Assembly: GCA_014360195.1 (NCBI GenBank)
Contig: JACIXY010000023.1
Span: 1-44,347 of the forward strand
Origin: Bacillota bacterium
Lineage (GTDB): Bacteria; Bacillota; SHA-98; UBA4971
Reading direction: 5' to 3'
Length of the DNA: 44,347 bases
The position numbers and the translations under genes were made by a program. Below are positions 27,202-36,056 of the stretch, piece after piece. Under the pieces are notes generated by a model. The model made no database searches. It worked only from the letters and a program-made list of their open reading frames with translations, and was not told the origin of the DNA. Every line of letters begins with the position of its first letter. Position 1 is the first letter of the stretch.

Positions 27202-28473
27202 GTGGCAAAGCTGGTGGTAACCGGGGGAAACAGGCTTTCGGGTTCGGTTCGGCTGACCGGTTCGAAGAACAGCGCTCTCGCGATCCTCGCTGGAGCGGCG
27301 CTCGGGGTCGGGAAGACGGTTCTCGATAACGTCCCGAACTATACTGACACTCTGGTTCAATGCCAGATCCTGGAGGAACTCGGGGCTAAGATACGGTTCC
27401 TGGGGCCGGGCAGGGTGGAGGTGGACGGCTCCAGTATCACGAACCACCGGCCTTCATACGAGCTTGTGCGGCGGCTGCGGGCGTCGTTTTACGCTGCAGG
27501 GCTATTGCTGGCGCGCCTTGGTGCTGCGGAGGTGCCTTTTCCCGGTGGCGACGTGATAGGAGCGAGGGGGATCAACTTCCATCTCGACGGGTTCAGGGCC
27601 CTCGGCGCGGAGGTCGCAGTCGAGCACGGGTACGTAAAGCTTCGTGCAAAGAGGCTTCGCGGCACCAGCTTCTACGTGGGCAAGGCGAGCCACGGCACAA
27701 CCGTTAACGTGATGCTTGCCGCAAGCCTAGCCGAAGGTACCACCATCCTCGAAAACGCCGCCCGCGACCCGGAAATCGTCGATCTTGCGATCCTCCTGAA
27801 CTCGATGGGCGCGCGCATACGAGGCGCAGGCACGAGCACCATAAGGATCGATGGCGTCGAACGCCTGTCTTCCGCAAGACACGAGATCATCCCCGACAGG
27901 CTGGAGGCTGGTACGTTCGCCATCGCGGCGGCCATGACGGGCGGGGATGTCACCATTGAGAACGCCGTGCCGGAACACCTGAGGACTGTGATTATCCAGC
28001 TCCAGGCGGCGGGGGCCGTGGTTGATGAGCACCAGTCTGTGCTGCGGGTGCGCGGTCCGGATCGCTGCAAGGCCGTCAATGTTGAGACGCAGCCCTATCC
28101 GGGGTTTCCTACGGACCTCCAACCGCAGTTCGTCGCAATGATGACGCGTGCCCTGGGGGTGAGCGCGATCACGGAGACCCGGTTCGAGAACAGGTTCGGC
28201 TACGCGGATGAACTTCGCAGGATGGGCGCCGACCTGCAGGTGGACAGGGACACGATAATCGTGAGGGGCGTGGAGAAACTCACCGGCGCTCCGGTGGAGT
28301 GCCCGAGGGACATACGCGGAGGGGCTGCGCTGGTGCTCGCGGGCCTCGTCGCCGAGGGCGACACGGAGATCCGCGAGGTCCATCACATCGATAGGGGCTA
28401 TGACCGAATAGAGGTCAAGCTGGCATCACTGGGGGCCCGCGTGAAAAGGGTCAGGGACGGGGATGATCCGTGA
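27202..28473 (+). CDS. murA: UDP-N-acetylglucosamine 1-carboxyvinyltransferase, Asp-type active site
   Basis: A 423-residue enzyme for the first committed step of peptidoglycan synthesis, transferring enolpyruvate from PEP to UDP-GlcNAc. Conserved parts: GSKNSALAIL (Lys/Asn of the substrate site), GARGINFH loop, PGFPTDLQPQF, RFENRFGYADELRRMGAD. The active-site loop reads GGDVIGAR, with Asp117 where most MurA proteins have the catalytic cysteine (GGCTIGAR in E. coli). Mycobacterial and chlamydial MurA have the same change and resist fosfomycin. The GTG at 27202 has GGAGGGG upstream; GTG 27196 is an alternative. A second murA elsewhere is possible and cannot be seen here. Confidence 0.9.
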   Translation: MAKLVVTGGNRLSGSVRLTGSKNSALAILAGAALGVGKTVLDNVPNYTDTLVQCQILEELGAKIRFLGPGRVEVDGSSITNHRPSYELVRRLRASFYAAGLLLARLGAAEVPFPGGDVIGARGINFHLDGFRALGAEVAVEHGYVKLRAKRLRGTSFYVGKASHGTTVNVMLAASLAEGTTILENAARDPEIVDLAILLNSMGARIRGAGTSTIRIDGVERLSSARHEIIPDRLEAGTFAIAAAMTGGDVTIENAVPEHLRTVIIQLQAAGAVVDEHQSVLRVRGPDRCKAVNVETQPYPGFPTDLQPQFVAMMTRALGVSAITETRFENRFGYADELRRMGADLQVDRDTIIVRGVEKLTGAPVECPRDIRGGAALVLAGLVAEGDTEIREVHHIDRGYDRIEVKLASLGARVKRVRDGDDP

Positions 28474-28497
28474 GTCCAGGTGCTGATATGGGCGATA

Positions 28498-28564
28498 GAC
28501 GGGCCGGATTTTGGCGAGGCGCGCCCCGCTCGGGGCGCCGTCCCCGAGTGCAACGCCGGCAACC
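28498..28564 (+). repeat. Repeat fragment: core half and inner right arm of a long-form copy
   Basis: A 67-bp match to the right half of the core, including the GCGCCCCGCTCGGGGCGC hairpin and the GAGTGCAACGCCGGCAACC arm boundary. The outer arms and the left half of the core are absent. It lies between murA and the RlpA-like gene. An in-frame ORF extension upstream of 28604 simply reads through it. Confidence 0.85.
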
Positions 28565-28603
28565 CTGCGCGGCACGTGCGCTCTCTGGAACCGGCGATTA
28601 CTT

Positions 28604-29377
28604 ATGGCGATGTACTTAGTTGCCTTTGTGCTGACCATCGGCGGCGGGCTTGTGGCAACGGGTGGGTCGGCGGCGGGGGCCGCAGGCGTGGAGGGCGTCG
28701 CCATCGAGGCCGTGGAATCAGCGGTGCAAGCGGGAGTGTGGGAGGTGACCGTGAGAGGTCAGGCCGTGATACGCATCCGGGCCGAAGCTGGGGGCATGTC
28801 CACCAGGGAGCGGGCCTGCGTTGTGGCGGAGAGGCTTCGCAAGAGCCTGGAGGATGTGGGCGCAGAAGCTGTGATGCCCGCGGTCATGCGAGGCAGCTTC
28901 GCGGTGGCCGTCGGGGACCGGCTCATCGTCATGGTGGACCTGAGGCACGCGGCGGTGAACCGAAGCTCGTGCTATGAGCTGGCGCTGAGATGGTCGAACA
29001 ACATCCGCGCCGCCCTCGGTGCCCCCGTGCTGCATGGAAGGAGCGGCCATCTCGTGTCTCTCGACGGCGAGAGGGGGCGGTCTGTGCGTGTGGGGCGGGC
29101 CTCGTGGTACGGGGGACGCTGGCACGGACGGCCAACGGCGACCGGCGAGATCTACGACCAGAACAGCCTGACCGCCGCCCACCGGACGCTACCGTTCGGC
29201 ACCCTCGTTCGAGTCACTAACCTCTCCAACGGCAAGCAGGTCACGGTCAGGATCAACAACAGGGGCCCGTACGTCGCCGGCCGTGACATCGATCTCTCAA
29301 GGGCTGCCGCCGAGGCCATCGATCTCATCGGGCCGGGGGTCGCTCCGGTGGCCATCGAAGTGCTCAGCGAGAAATGA
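28604..29377 (+). CDS. RlpA-like double-psi beta-barrel cell-wall protein
   Basis: A 257-residue protein with a signal peptide (about 1-25; MAMYLVAFVLTIGGG). A middle region of unknown function (about 30-155) is followed by a C-terminal RlpA-like barrel (about 165-255): GRASWYGGRWHGRPTATGE, LTAAHRTLPFGTLVRV, VRINNRGPYVAGRDIDLS. The conserved acid residues of the fold are present. Such proteins bind or cleave denuded glycan strands; in Gram-positive spore formers related domains occur in germination and sporulation proteins. ATG 28604 lacks a good Shine-Dalgarno sequence, so the start is uncertain. Confidence 0.8.
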   Translation: MAMYLVAFVLTIGGGLVATGGSAAGAAGVEGVAIEAVESAVQAGVWEVTVRGQAVIRIRAEAGGMSTRERACVVAERLRKSLEDVGAEAVMPAVMRGSFAVAVGDRLIVMVDLRHAAVNRSSCYELALRWSNNIRAALGAPVLHGRSGHLVSLDGERGRSVRVGRASWYGGRWHGRPTATGEIYDQNSLTAAHRTLPFGTLVRVTNLSNGKQVTVRINNRGPYVAGRDIDLSRAAAEAIDLIGPGVAPVAIEVLSEK

Positions 29378-29384
29378 AGCTAAG

Positions 29385-29424
29385 ACGCCGGGCGGTGCGG
29401 GAGGAATTCCCGCGTCCCTGGCGT
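29385..29424. terminator. Branched hairpin between the RlpA-like gene and cysS
   Basis: GCGGGA (29397-29402) pairs with TCCCGC (29408-29413), and an outer ACGCC (29385-29389) pairs with GGCGT (29420-29424). It may end the wall-gene transcript. No T-run is seen. Confidence 0.35.
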
Positions 29425-29476
29425 ATTCGCCAATTTATTAGGTTGAAGACTGCAGGCCACGCAAGGGGGTGCCAAG

Positions 29477-30955
29477 ATGGGGCTGCGCGTGTACAACACG
29501 CTCACCAGGACAAAGCAAGATTTCGTCCCCCGCACTCCAGGGCGGGTGGACATCTACCAGTGCGGCATCACGCCATATGATTACACACACATGGGCCACG
29601 CGCGCCAGTATGTGTTCTGGGACACGGTGCGGCGGTATCTCAGGTGGCGGGGCTTTGAGGTGTTTTGCGTCCAGAACGTCACGGACGTGGACGATAAGAT
29701 AATCGCCAAGGCGAACGAGCGGGGAACCTCGCCGGCCGAGGTCGCGGCGGAATACCACGAGGACTTCCTCGATGTCATGGACAGGCTCGGCGTCGAAAGG
29801 CCTGACGTGTTCCCGAAGGTCACCGAGCACATACAGGACATCATCCGCGTCATTGAAGGCCTGGTGGAGAAGGGTTACGCCTACCAGGTGGACGGCGACG
29901 TGTTCTTTGACGTGACGCGCTTCCCCGATTACGGCAAACTGTCGCGGAGGTCCCCGGACGAGATGATGGCCGGGGCCCGGGTGGAGGTGGACCCGAGGAA
30001 GCGGAACGCGATGGACTTTGCGCTGTGGAAGGCTTCGAAGCCTGGGGAGCCTGCGTGGGACAGCCCCTGGGGTCCCGGGCGCCCCGGGTGGCACATCGAG
30101 TGCTCGGCGCTGGCGCTGAAGTACCTGGGGAGCGGGTTCGACTTTCACGGCGGCGGTGATGAGCTCATATTTCCGCACCATGAGAACGAGATAGCGCAAT
30201 CCGAGGCCTACACAGGCCAGGAGCCTTTCGCGCGCTACTTCGTCCACCACGCCATGCTCAACGTGGGCGACGCCAAGATGTCGAAGTCCCTCGGGAACTT
30301 CTTCGCCGTCCGGGACGTGCTGCGCCAGTACGAGCCGGGGGTCATCCGATACTACTTCGCATCCAGGCACTACCGCAGCCCGGCGAGCTACAGCGCCGAC
30401 GAACTCGAGGCGGCCCGCAGGGCCTACGAACGGCTGCGGTCCACGCTAGACGCAGCCAGGCGACGTATCGCCGATGCCGGGCGCACCGGAGCGTCCGGGA
30501 GAGCGTCGCAGGCGCCGGCGGATGATGAGGCTTCGTCGGCGGGCTCACGCGGCGACGAGCTGTCAAAGGCGGCGAGCGAGGCTCGGGAGAAGTTCATCCA
30601 GGGGATGGACGACGACTTCAACACGGCGGTCGCCCTCGCGGCCGTCCACGATCTCGCGAGGTCGGTCAACGACGCTTTGCACTCAGGCAGCGAGGTGAGC
30701 AGTGGGGGGCTTCGCCGCGCGGTGGATACCATGGAGGAACTCGGCGGCATCCTGGGGCTGTTCCGCGAAAAGGAGGAGGGGGCCGCCGACTCTGGGCTGA
30801 TGGACGGCCTTGTGGAGCTTCTCGTGCAGGTGCGCGGGGAACTGCGGGCGAAGAAGGAATGGGCGCTCGCGGACAGGATACGGGACGGCCTGCGCGAGAT
30901 GGGGATCGTTCTTGAGGACACGGCCTCGGGCACTGTCTGGAAGCGTGAGAAATGA
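29477..30955 (+). CDS. cysS: Cysteine--tRNA ligase
   Basis: A 492-residue class I aminoacyl-tRNA synthetase. The HIGH motif is present as HMGHARQY (about 37), the zinc-binding cysteines and histidines in YQCGITPYD, HIECSAL and GGDELIFPHHENE, and the KMSKSLGN loop near residue 266. An Ala/Ser-rich insertion (about 335-365) precedes the C-terminal DALR domain. ATG 29477 follows AAGGGGGTG. First gene of a tightly packed run with mrnC, thyX and rlmB. Confidence 0.96.
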   Translation: MGLRVYNTLTRTKQDFVPRTPGRVDIYQCGITPYDYTHMGHARQYVFWDTVRRYLRWRGFEVFCVQNVTDVDDKIIAKANERGTSPAEVAAEYHEDFLDVMDRLGVERPDVFPKVTEHIQDIIRVIEGLVEKGYAYQVDGDVFFDVTRFPDYGKLSRRSPDEMMAGARVEVDPRKRNAMDFALWKASKPGEPAWDSPWGPGRPGWHIECSALALKYLGSGFDFHGGGDELIFPHHENEIAQSEAYTGQEPFARYFVHHAMLNVGDAKMSKSLGNFFAVRDVLRQYEPGVIRYYFASRHYRSPASYSADELEAARRAYERLRSTLDAARRRIADAGRTGASGRASQAPADDEASSAGSRGDELSKAASEAREKFIQGMDDDFNTAVALAAVHDLARSVNDALHSGSEVSSGGLRRAVDTMEELGGILGLFREKEEGAADSGLMDGLVELLVQVRGELRAKKEWALADRIRDGLREMGIVLEDTASGTVWKREK

Positions 30956-31368
30956 TGGCACCCGGCGCTGACGAAGTGGACAGGCTCCCTGCGGGCGTGC
31001 TGGCTTATATCGGCGACGCCGTGTACGAGCTTTACGTGCGGACGAGCCTCGTGCGGGGTGGGCGGCGCGACCTCGATGAGCTGCATAGAGAGGCTACCAT
31101 GCGGGTGAACGCGAAAGCCCAGGCCCGCGCCCTGGCGCAGCTCGACACGTTTCTCCTTCCCGACGAGTTGGAGGTGGCCAGGCGGGCGCGGAATGTCCAC
31201 ACCGGGCGGGGCCCGAGGAGCGCGGCGGTCCTCGACTACAGGCATTCCACGGGGTTCGAGGCTGTGCTGGGGTACCTGTACCTGCTGGGCCGGGAGGAGC
31301 GGCTCCGCGAGGTGCTCGAAAAGGCGCTGACCGTGGCGGACGCGCATCCGGGAGGTCCGGCATCATGA
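30952..31368 (+). CDS. mrnC: Mini-ribonuclease III
   Basis: A 138-residue RNase III-like nuclease without a double-stranded-RNA-binding domain; it matures 23S rRNA ends. It has the [12 protein letters not shown] active-site helix and a second acidic site near [16 protein letters not shown]. The start ATG overlaps the cysS stop (ATGATG at 30952) and the stop overlaps the thyX start, so the genes are translationally coupled. Confidence 0.93.
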   Translation: MMAPGADEVDRLPAGVLAYIGDAVYELYVRTSLVRGGRRDLDELHREATMRVNAKAQARALAQLDTFLLPDELEVARRARNVHTGRGPRSAAVLDYRHSTGFEAVLGYLYLLGREERLREVLEKALTVADAHPGGPAS

Positions 31369-32099
31369 ATGTAATACTCATAAGTTACACACCAGATCCC
31401 GAGAGAGTGGTGGCGATCGCGGCCAGGCAGTGTTACTCGCCGCTTGGAGCCGCCGAGCTTGCGGAGGGACTGTCCGACGAGAAGGTGGGCGAGCTTATCA
31501 GGACCATCCTCGAAGCGGGGCACCTTTCCCCCACAGAGCATGTCTCGTTCACGTTCGCCATCGAGGGCGTGAGCCGGGCCCTCAGCCATCAGCTCGTCAG
31601 GCACCGCATCGCATCATACTCGCAGCAGTCACAGCGCTACGTGAACGAGCAGGGCTTCAGCTACGTCATCCCCCCGTCCATAGCGGCAAATCCCAGGGCG
31701 CGGGCGCTTTTCGAAAGGCAGATGGAACAGATCCGCGATACGTACCGGGAGCTTGTGGCGCTCGTCCCCAGGGAGGATGCGAGGTTTGTCCTGCCGAACG
31801 CGTGCGAGACCAGGCTCGTAATGACCATGAACTGCCGCAGCCTCTACAACTTCTTCGAGCGTCGCCTTTGCGAGCGGGCACAGTGGGAGATACGAGGGCT
31901 CGCCAGGGCGATGCTGGAGCGCGTCCGCGAGGTGGCGCCGCGGCTCTTCTCCTGGGTCGGGGCGCCGTGCGAGATGCGGGGCTACTGTCCCGAGGGCAAG
32001 ATGTCCTGCGGCAAGGTGGAGGCCACAAGCCGGCGTCTTATAGCAGCAGCCGGTCTCGCAAAAGATAACGATGAGGCCGGTGCAGATGAAGGAAGGTAG
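31365..32099 (+). CDS. thyX: Flavin-dependent thymidylate synthase
   Basis: A 244-residue enzyme that makes dTMP from dUMP using FAD and methylenetetrahydrofolate. The ThyX signature RHRxxSxxxxSQRY is complete ([14 protein letters not shown], about 85-98). The ending [19 protein letters not shown] is typical of Bacillota ThyX. It starts inside the mrnC stop (ATGA) and its end overlaps the rlmB reading frame. Confidence 0.96.
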   Translation: MNVILISYTPDPERVVAIAARQCYSPLGAAELAEGLSDEKVGELIRTILEAGHLSPTEHVSFTFAIEGVSRALSHQLVRHRIASYSQQSQRYVNEQGFSYVIPPSIAANPRARALFERQMEQIRDTYRELVALVPREDARFVLPNACETRLVMTMNCRSLYNFFERRLCERAQWEIRGLARAMLERVREVAPRLFSWVGAPCEMRGYCPEGKMSCGKVEATSRRLIAAAGLAKDNDEAGADEGR

Positions 32100-32931
32100 C
32101 GGCAGGTCTTCGAAGCCGGCGGCTGAAAGGGACCGCGGCGGAGCGGGAGCGGGAGCGGGAACGGGAACGCGAGCGAGAGCGGGAAAGGCAAGGGAGGTAC
32201 CTACACTTACGGGCCGCAACCCCGTCATCGAGGCGCTCCGCTCCGGCCGGCCGCTCACAAAGATCATGATCGCGAAAGGGGTCGAGCCCGGGTTCGCCGC
32301 GACAGTGAAGTCCCTTGCGCGCGAGGCGGGCGTCCCCGTGGTGGAGGTGGAGCGGGGCAAGCTGGACGCGTTTGCGGCCGGGCAACGTCACCAGGGCGTG
32401 GTGGCGGTCGGAGCGGCTGCCAGGTACTGCGAGGTGGACGACCTCCTGGAGCGAGCCGGAGAGAGCGCGCTCGTTGTGGTGCTCGACGGCATCGAGGACC
32501 CCCGGAACCTCGGGGCTATCATAAGGACGTGCGATGCGGTCGGGGCGACGGGCGTGATCGTCCCGAAGCGCAGGGCGTGCGGGCTCACGAGCGTGGTGGC
32601 GCGGGCGTCGGCGGGGGCGGTGGAGTACGTTCCGTGCGCCAGGGCGGCAAACCTCCCGCGCGAGGTGGAGAGGCTGAAGGAACACGGCTTCTGGGTCTTC
32701 GGGGCTGATGCAGGCGCCGAGCGCACCATCTATGAGGTGGACTTCACAGGCCCGGTTGCCCTGGTCATCGGGTCGGAGGGAAGGGGGATATCCCGCCTCC
32801 TGGCGGAAAAGTGCGATTTCCTCGTGAGGATTCCGACATTGGGCCGGGTATCCTCGCTGAACGCGTCGGTTGCTGCCGCCGTGATTATGTTTGAGGTGCT
32901 GCGCCAGAGGGGGGCGGCGAGATGGGAGTAG
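32086..32931 (+). CDS. rlmB: 23S rRNA (guanosine-2'-O)-methyltransferase RlmB
   Basis: A 281-residue SpoU-type (trefoil-knot) methyltransferase that modifies G2251 of 23S rRNA (E. coli numbering). After a short tail it has the substrate-binding domain ([13 protein letters not shown]) and the SPOUT motifs [26 protein letters not shown] and [17 protein letters not shown]. The N-terminal tail (about 8-40) is encoded by GAGCGG-type hexamers. ATG 32086 has GAGG 9 bp upstream; ATG 32071 adds five residues and overlaps thyX further. Confidence 0.93.
   Translation: MKEGSGRSSKPAAERDRGGAGAGAGTGTRARAGKAREVPTLTGRNPVIEALRSGRPLTKIMIAKGVEPGFAATVKSLAREAGVPVVEVERGKLDAFAAGQRHQGVVAVGAAARYCEVDDLLERAGESALVVVLDGIEDPRNLGAIIRTCDAVGATGVIVPKRRACGLTSVVARASAGAVEYVPCARAANLPREVERLKEHGFWVFGADAGAERTIYEVDFTGPVALVIGSEGRGISRLLAEKCDFLVRIPTLGRVSSLNASVAAAVIMFEVLRQRGAARWE
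32141..32190 (+). repeat. Hexanucleotide repeat tract inside rlmB
   Basis: About eight consecutive copies of GAGCGG-like units with small variations, giving an Ala/Gly/Thr/Arg linker. The unit is a multiple of three, so copy-number changes would alter linker length without a frameshift. Confidence 0.75.
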
Positions 32932-32938
32932 CCTTGCG

Positions 32939-34306
32939 GTGAGACCGCGTGCGGTTACGATTGTTTTGACAGCTTTGATAGCAGGCGCCTGCCTCGTTGC
33001 CGGGACGGCTTTCGGGGCGGGCGTGTTTTTTTGCGGGGGAGGAGGGCGCGTCGCGCCGGGAGTGGACCTTGGTGGGATCGAGGTCGGCGGTGCGACGCGG
33101 GCTGAGGCCGCGGAGATCGCCAGCCGCGTGGCGCGGCTTGTGAGTGGAAAGCCGGTGGTGCTCATCCACAGGGATCAGCAGTGGGAGCGCAGCCTGGGGA
33201 GTCTGGGCGTTGAGTGCGACCCGGCGGAGCTTGCGAGACGTGTCATGGGAGTGGGCAGGACGGGAAACATCGCCAGGAGGGCGCGGGAGCTTTTGCAGGC
33301 TGCGACCGCGGGATGGCGGGTGAGCGCTGTTACCCGCGTTGACGAGGTTCGGCTGTTCGAGGCAGTCCTGGCGCTGGCGGCGGAGATCAACATAGAGGCG
33401 CGGAACGCCACGTTTGAGGTGCGGACCGGGCGGGCGGTGCCCGAGCGGGAGGGGCGGCGGCTGGACGTGGCAGAATCGGTGCGGCGGGTGCGCGAGGCGC
33501 TCGATCTCGTGGAGCGTCCGGCGGTATTCCTCGAGTCCCGCGAGGTGCGGCCTGTCACCACCCTTCGGGATCTCGAGGATCTGGGCATCAGGGAACTCGT
33601 GGCGTCCTACTCGACGACTTTCGATCCCGGGGTCGAGAACCGGGCGCACAATATCCGACTGGCATCAGGGCGGATATCAGGGGTGATGGTGCGGCCGGGC
33701 GAGGAGTTCTCGTTCAACGAGGTGGTGGGGCCGAGGACGCGCGAGTTCGGGTTCCGGGAGGCCCCCGAGATCGTGGAGGACGAGTTCAGGCCGGGGGTCG
33801 GCGGAGGGGTGTGCCAGGTTTCGTCAACGCTCTACAACGCCGTGCTTCTTGCAAACATGCGCATCACCGCGAGGCAAAACCATTCCAGGCTGACAGGGTA
33901 CGTCCCGCCGGGGCGTGATGCCACGGTCTACTACGGCTCGCAGGACCTCAGGTTCCGTAATGTGGGGAGCGCGCCGGTTCTCATCCTGTCGGAGGTGGCG
34001 GGGTCGGGGCTCACCGTGAGCATCTTCGGTGACCGGCCGGAGGGCTGGGAAGTGCGGATCGTCACGTCGCACCTCGAGACCATTGCGCCGGGCGTCCGTG
34101 AGGTCCCCGACGATAAGCTTGCGAAAGGCGAACGCGTTGTGGAAGAGGAAGGCGCTCCGGGGTGCGAGGTCGTCACTGAACGTCTCGTGATAATCGGCGG
34201 GGAGGTCGCAAGAAGGGAGGTGCTCTCGCGTGACAGGTACAGGCCGCGAGACACGGTGGTGCGTGTCGGAACAGGGCATGTCAGCGTACCTCTACGAGCC
34301 AACTGA
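32939..34306 (+). CDS. VanW-family protein with peptidoglycan-binding-like domain
   Basis: A 455-residue envelope protein. It has one N-terminal membrane anchor (about 5-30), a YoaR/PG_binding_4-like domain (about 35-210) and a VanW domain (about 225-355; NIRLASGRISGVMVRPGEEFSFNEVVG, then GGGVCQVSSTLYNAVLLA). A G5-like C-terminal region follows. VanW proteins occur with vancomycin-resistance genes and as stand-alone wall proteins; the molecular role is not known. No other van genes are near. The GTG at 32939 lies just after the rlmB stop. Its stop TGA overlaps the left end of the repeat at 34301. Confidence 0.85.
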   Translation: MRPRAVTIVLTALIAGACLVAGTAFGAGVFFCGGGGRVAPGVDLGGIEVGGATRAEAAEIASRVARLVSGKPVVLIHRDQQWERSLGSLGVECDPAELARRVMGVGRTGNIARRARELLQAATAGWRVSAVTRVDEVRLFEAVLALAAEINIEARNATFEVRTGRAVPEREGRRLDVAESVRRVREALDLVERPAVFLESREVRPVTTLRDLEDLGIRELVASYSTTFDPGVENRAHNIRLASGRISGVMVRPGEEFSFNEVVGPRTREFGFREAPEIVEDEFRPGVGGGVCQVSSTLYNAVLLANMRITARQNHSRLTGYVPPGRDATVYYGSQDLRFRNVGSAPVLILSEVAGSGLTVSIFGDRPEGWEVRIVTSHLETIAPGVREVPDDKLAKGERVVEEEGAPGCEVVTERLVIIGGEVARREVLSRDRYRPRDTVVRVGTGHVSVPLRAN

Positions 34307-34515
34307 GGGTGCAGAAATGCTCCCGGTTTTTGGGAGGGGTTGCCGGTGTTGCACTCGGGGACGGCGCCCCAAGCGGGGCGCGCTTCGCCAAAATCCGGGC
34401 TTCGCCAGAATCCGGCCTGTCGGGCAAGTGGCCGGATTTTGACACCCCTCGTGCAATCACCGGCAACCCGGCAACTACTGGCAAAGGGGACGAGAATTAA
34501 CGCACTCGCACTCAG
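34301..34515 (+). repeat. Foldable intergenic repeat, copy 7 (long form, core orientation B)
   Basis: A 215-bp long-form copy with the same outer arms as the copies at 4231 and 8745, but its core (about 34349-34456, from TTGCAC to GTGCAA) is inverted. After the left arm it reads TTGCACTCGGGGACGGCGCC instead of TTGCACGAGGGGTGTC. The core also has a partial duplication of the CCGGATTTTGGC segment. It starts within the VanW gene's stop codon region and ends about 35 bp before the sigH promoter. Confidence 0.9.
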
Positions 34516-34550
34516 CAAACCCTGAGGCCATGCGCTGCGCGGGCGGTTTC

Positions 34551-34580
34551 TTGACTTGTCCACGAACGCAAGTGTATAAT
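34551..34580 (+). promoter_or_regulatory. Sigma-A promoter of sigH
   Basis: TTGACT (34551-34556) and TATAAT (34575-34580) with 18 bp spacing. The predicted start is near 34587, so longer in-frame starts upstream of it are excluded. Confidence 0.85.
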
Positions 34581-34622
34581 TTCCTCGTGGGTCGAGCGAC
34601 ATCACAGCAGGGGGCGATGCCA

Positions 34623-35273
34623 GTGAGTGCTGAGTCGCAGCGCCAGCCATCTTCTGCGTATGATGACATGCTCGACGAGGAAATTGTCGAGAGCGCGAGA
34701 TGCGGGGAAAGATCCGCTGAAGAGTACCTGATCAACAAGTACAAGAACTTCGTCCGCGCCAAGGCGCGCTCGTATTTTCTCATCGGCGCTGATCGCGAAG
34801 ACATCGTCCAGGAAGGCATGATAGGCCTTTTCAAGGCTATACGCGATTTCCGCAGCGACAAGCTGGCTTCGTTCCGCGCGTTCGCGGAGCTTTGCATAAC
34901 CCGGCAGATCATCACAGCAATAAAGACGGCCACCAGGCAAAAGCACATTCCTCTGAATTCGTACGTGTCGCTCAACAAGCCCATATATGACGAGGAATCG
35001 GACCGCACCCTGCTCGACGTGCTGTCCGGCACCAAGGTCACTGACCCCGAGGAGCTTGTGATAAGCAAGGAGGAGTTTATCGACATCGAGTCGAAAATGG
35101 GCGAGTTCCTTAGCGACCTCGAGTGGAAAGTGCTTTCGGCATACCTCGACGGCAAGTCTTACCAGGAGATCGCGGGCGAGCTACAGAGACACGTGAAGTC
35201 CATAGACAACGCGCTGCAGCGCGTGAAGCGTAAACTCGAGCGGTACATAGAAAAGCGAAACGAAACCATCTGA
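34623..35273 (+). CDS. sigH: RNA polymerase sigma-H factor (Spo0H)
   Basis: A 216-residue sigma factor, close to the 218 residues of Bacillus SigH and very similar along its length (NFVRAKARSYFLIGADREDI, TRQKHIPLNSYVSLNKP, HVKSIDNALQRVKRKLE). It drives early sporulation and stationary-phase genes, so the organism very likely belongs to a spore-forming lineage. The GTG at 34623 has AGGGGG 8 bp upstream; ATG 34617 is too close to that site. In relatives rpmG, secE and nusG usually follow; here they are absent. Confidence 0.95.
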   Translation: MSAESQRQPSSAYDDMLDEEIVESARCGERSAEEYLINKYKNFVRAKARSYFLIGADREDIVQEGMIGLFKAIRDFRSDKLASFRAFAELCITRQIITAIKTATRQKHIPLNSYVSLNKPIYDEESDRTLLDVLSGTKVTDPEELVISKEEFIDIESKMGEFLSDLEWKVLSAYLDGKSYQEIAGELQRHVKSIDNALQRVKRKLERYIEKRNETI

Positions 35274-35536
35274 TCCGCCAGTATCGCACCCGCGCATCGG
35301 GAGCGTGTCGGAGGGCGCGCCCCGTTCCCACCCCAGACCGGTGCTGGAGGCGGGTTTGCGCAGGGAACCCCTCTTTAAGCCCATTGCGGCCTTCGCGAGG
35401 AGCGCGATCCGTGGGAGATTCCGCGAATCGTGGTCCGCCAGTCGTTCTGTTGCCGGGCTGGCGCTCGGCCCCCGGGCTTGCCTGTGGCGCATGGACGCGC
35501 AGAAGGCGCGGAATGCCAGATCATGGCAGTGGCTAC
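35274..35536. other. Gap between sigH and the tRNA promoter
   Basis: No gene supported. Overlapping short frames on both strands lack family features and Shine-Dalgarno sequences. The only clear signal is the tRNA promoter that follows. Confidence 0.5.
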
Positions 35537-35565
35537 TTGACAGCACAATGCCGAGGCGCTACAAT
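35537..35565 (+). promoter_or_regulatory. Promoter of the tRNA-Thr gene
   Basis: TTGACA (35537-35542) and TACAAT (35560-35565), 17 bp apart. The predicted start is near 35572, about 30 bp before the mature tRNA. Confidence 0.85.
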
Positions 35566-35602
35566 TCCATGTAGGCTTCTTCAAACATATCGATCACGAG
35601 GT

Positions 35603-35677
35603 GCCGACGTAGCTCAACGGTAGAGCAGCTGATTTGTAATCAGCAGGTTGGGGGTTCGAGTCCGCCCGTCGGCTCCA
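35603..35677 (+). tRNA. tRNA-Thr (anticodon TGT)
   Basis: A 75-nt cloverleaf with encoded CCA. Acceptor GCCGACG pairs with CGTCGGC, D stem GCTC with GAGC, and anticodon stem GCTGA with TCAGC around loop TTTGTAA, giving anticodon TGT. The T stem GGGGG/CCGCC has one G-G mismatch (35652 and 35664). All other expected pairs are intact, and a consensus promoter lies just upstream. Confidence 0.95.
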
Positions 35678-36056
35678 GCTATTTCGGGGGTTTGCGGGGT
35701 TGGTAGGACTTCCGCAAAACCTCTTTGTGTACCGCGGCAGTACTGGAACCGAAGTCATGAGGAAAACGGCAGTCTGCTCTGGTCATCTCACTATCACTGC
35801 TTACTAACCAGGAGCCTCGCCAAGGAGATAACCGCCGTTAACCTCAATCTTATGGTGCCGCTACTCCCTGACTGGGTAACTGGAGCCCGCAAGCCAGCCC
35901 CTACCCCTTGACCAGGCCGCATTTCAAATATGACTCCTTCGCCTGCTCGAGAGCTCCGAAGCCAACGGCAGCCAACCCGATGCCAGCCAGCGCAACCATC
36001 TATTAGTTAAACTCAGCCAGGGAATTTCTCTGGTTGATACTCGCGCACCCATATAG
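35678..36056. other. Decayed intergenic DNA after the tRNA
   Basis: No gene supported. The stretch looks less GC-rich than its surroundings and lacks long open frames with recognisable motifs. Given the transposase remnant that follows, it is probably leftover mobile-element DNA. Confidence 0.4.
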
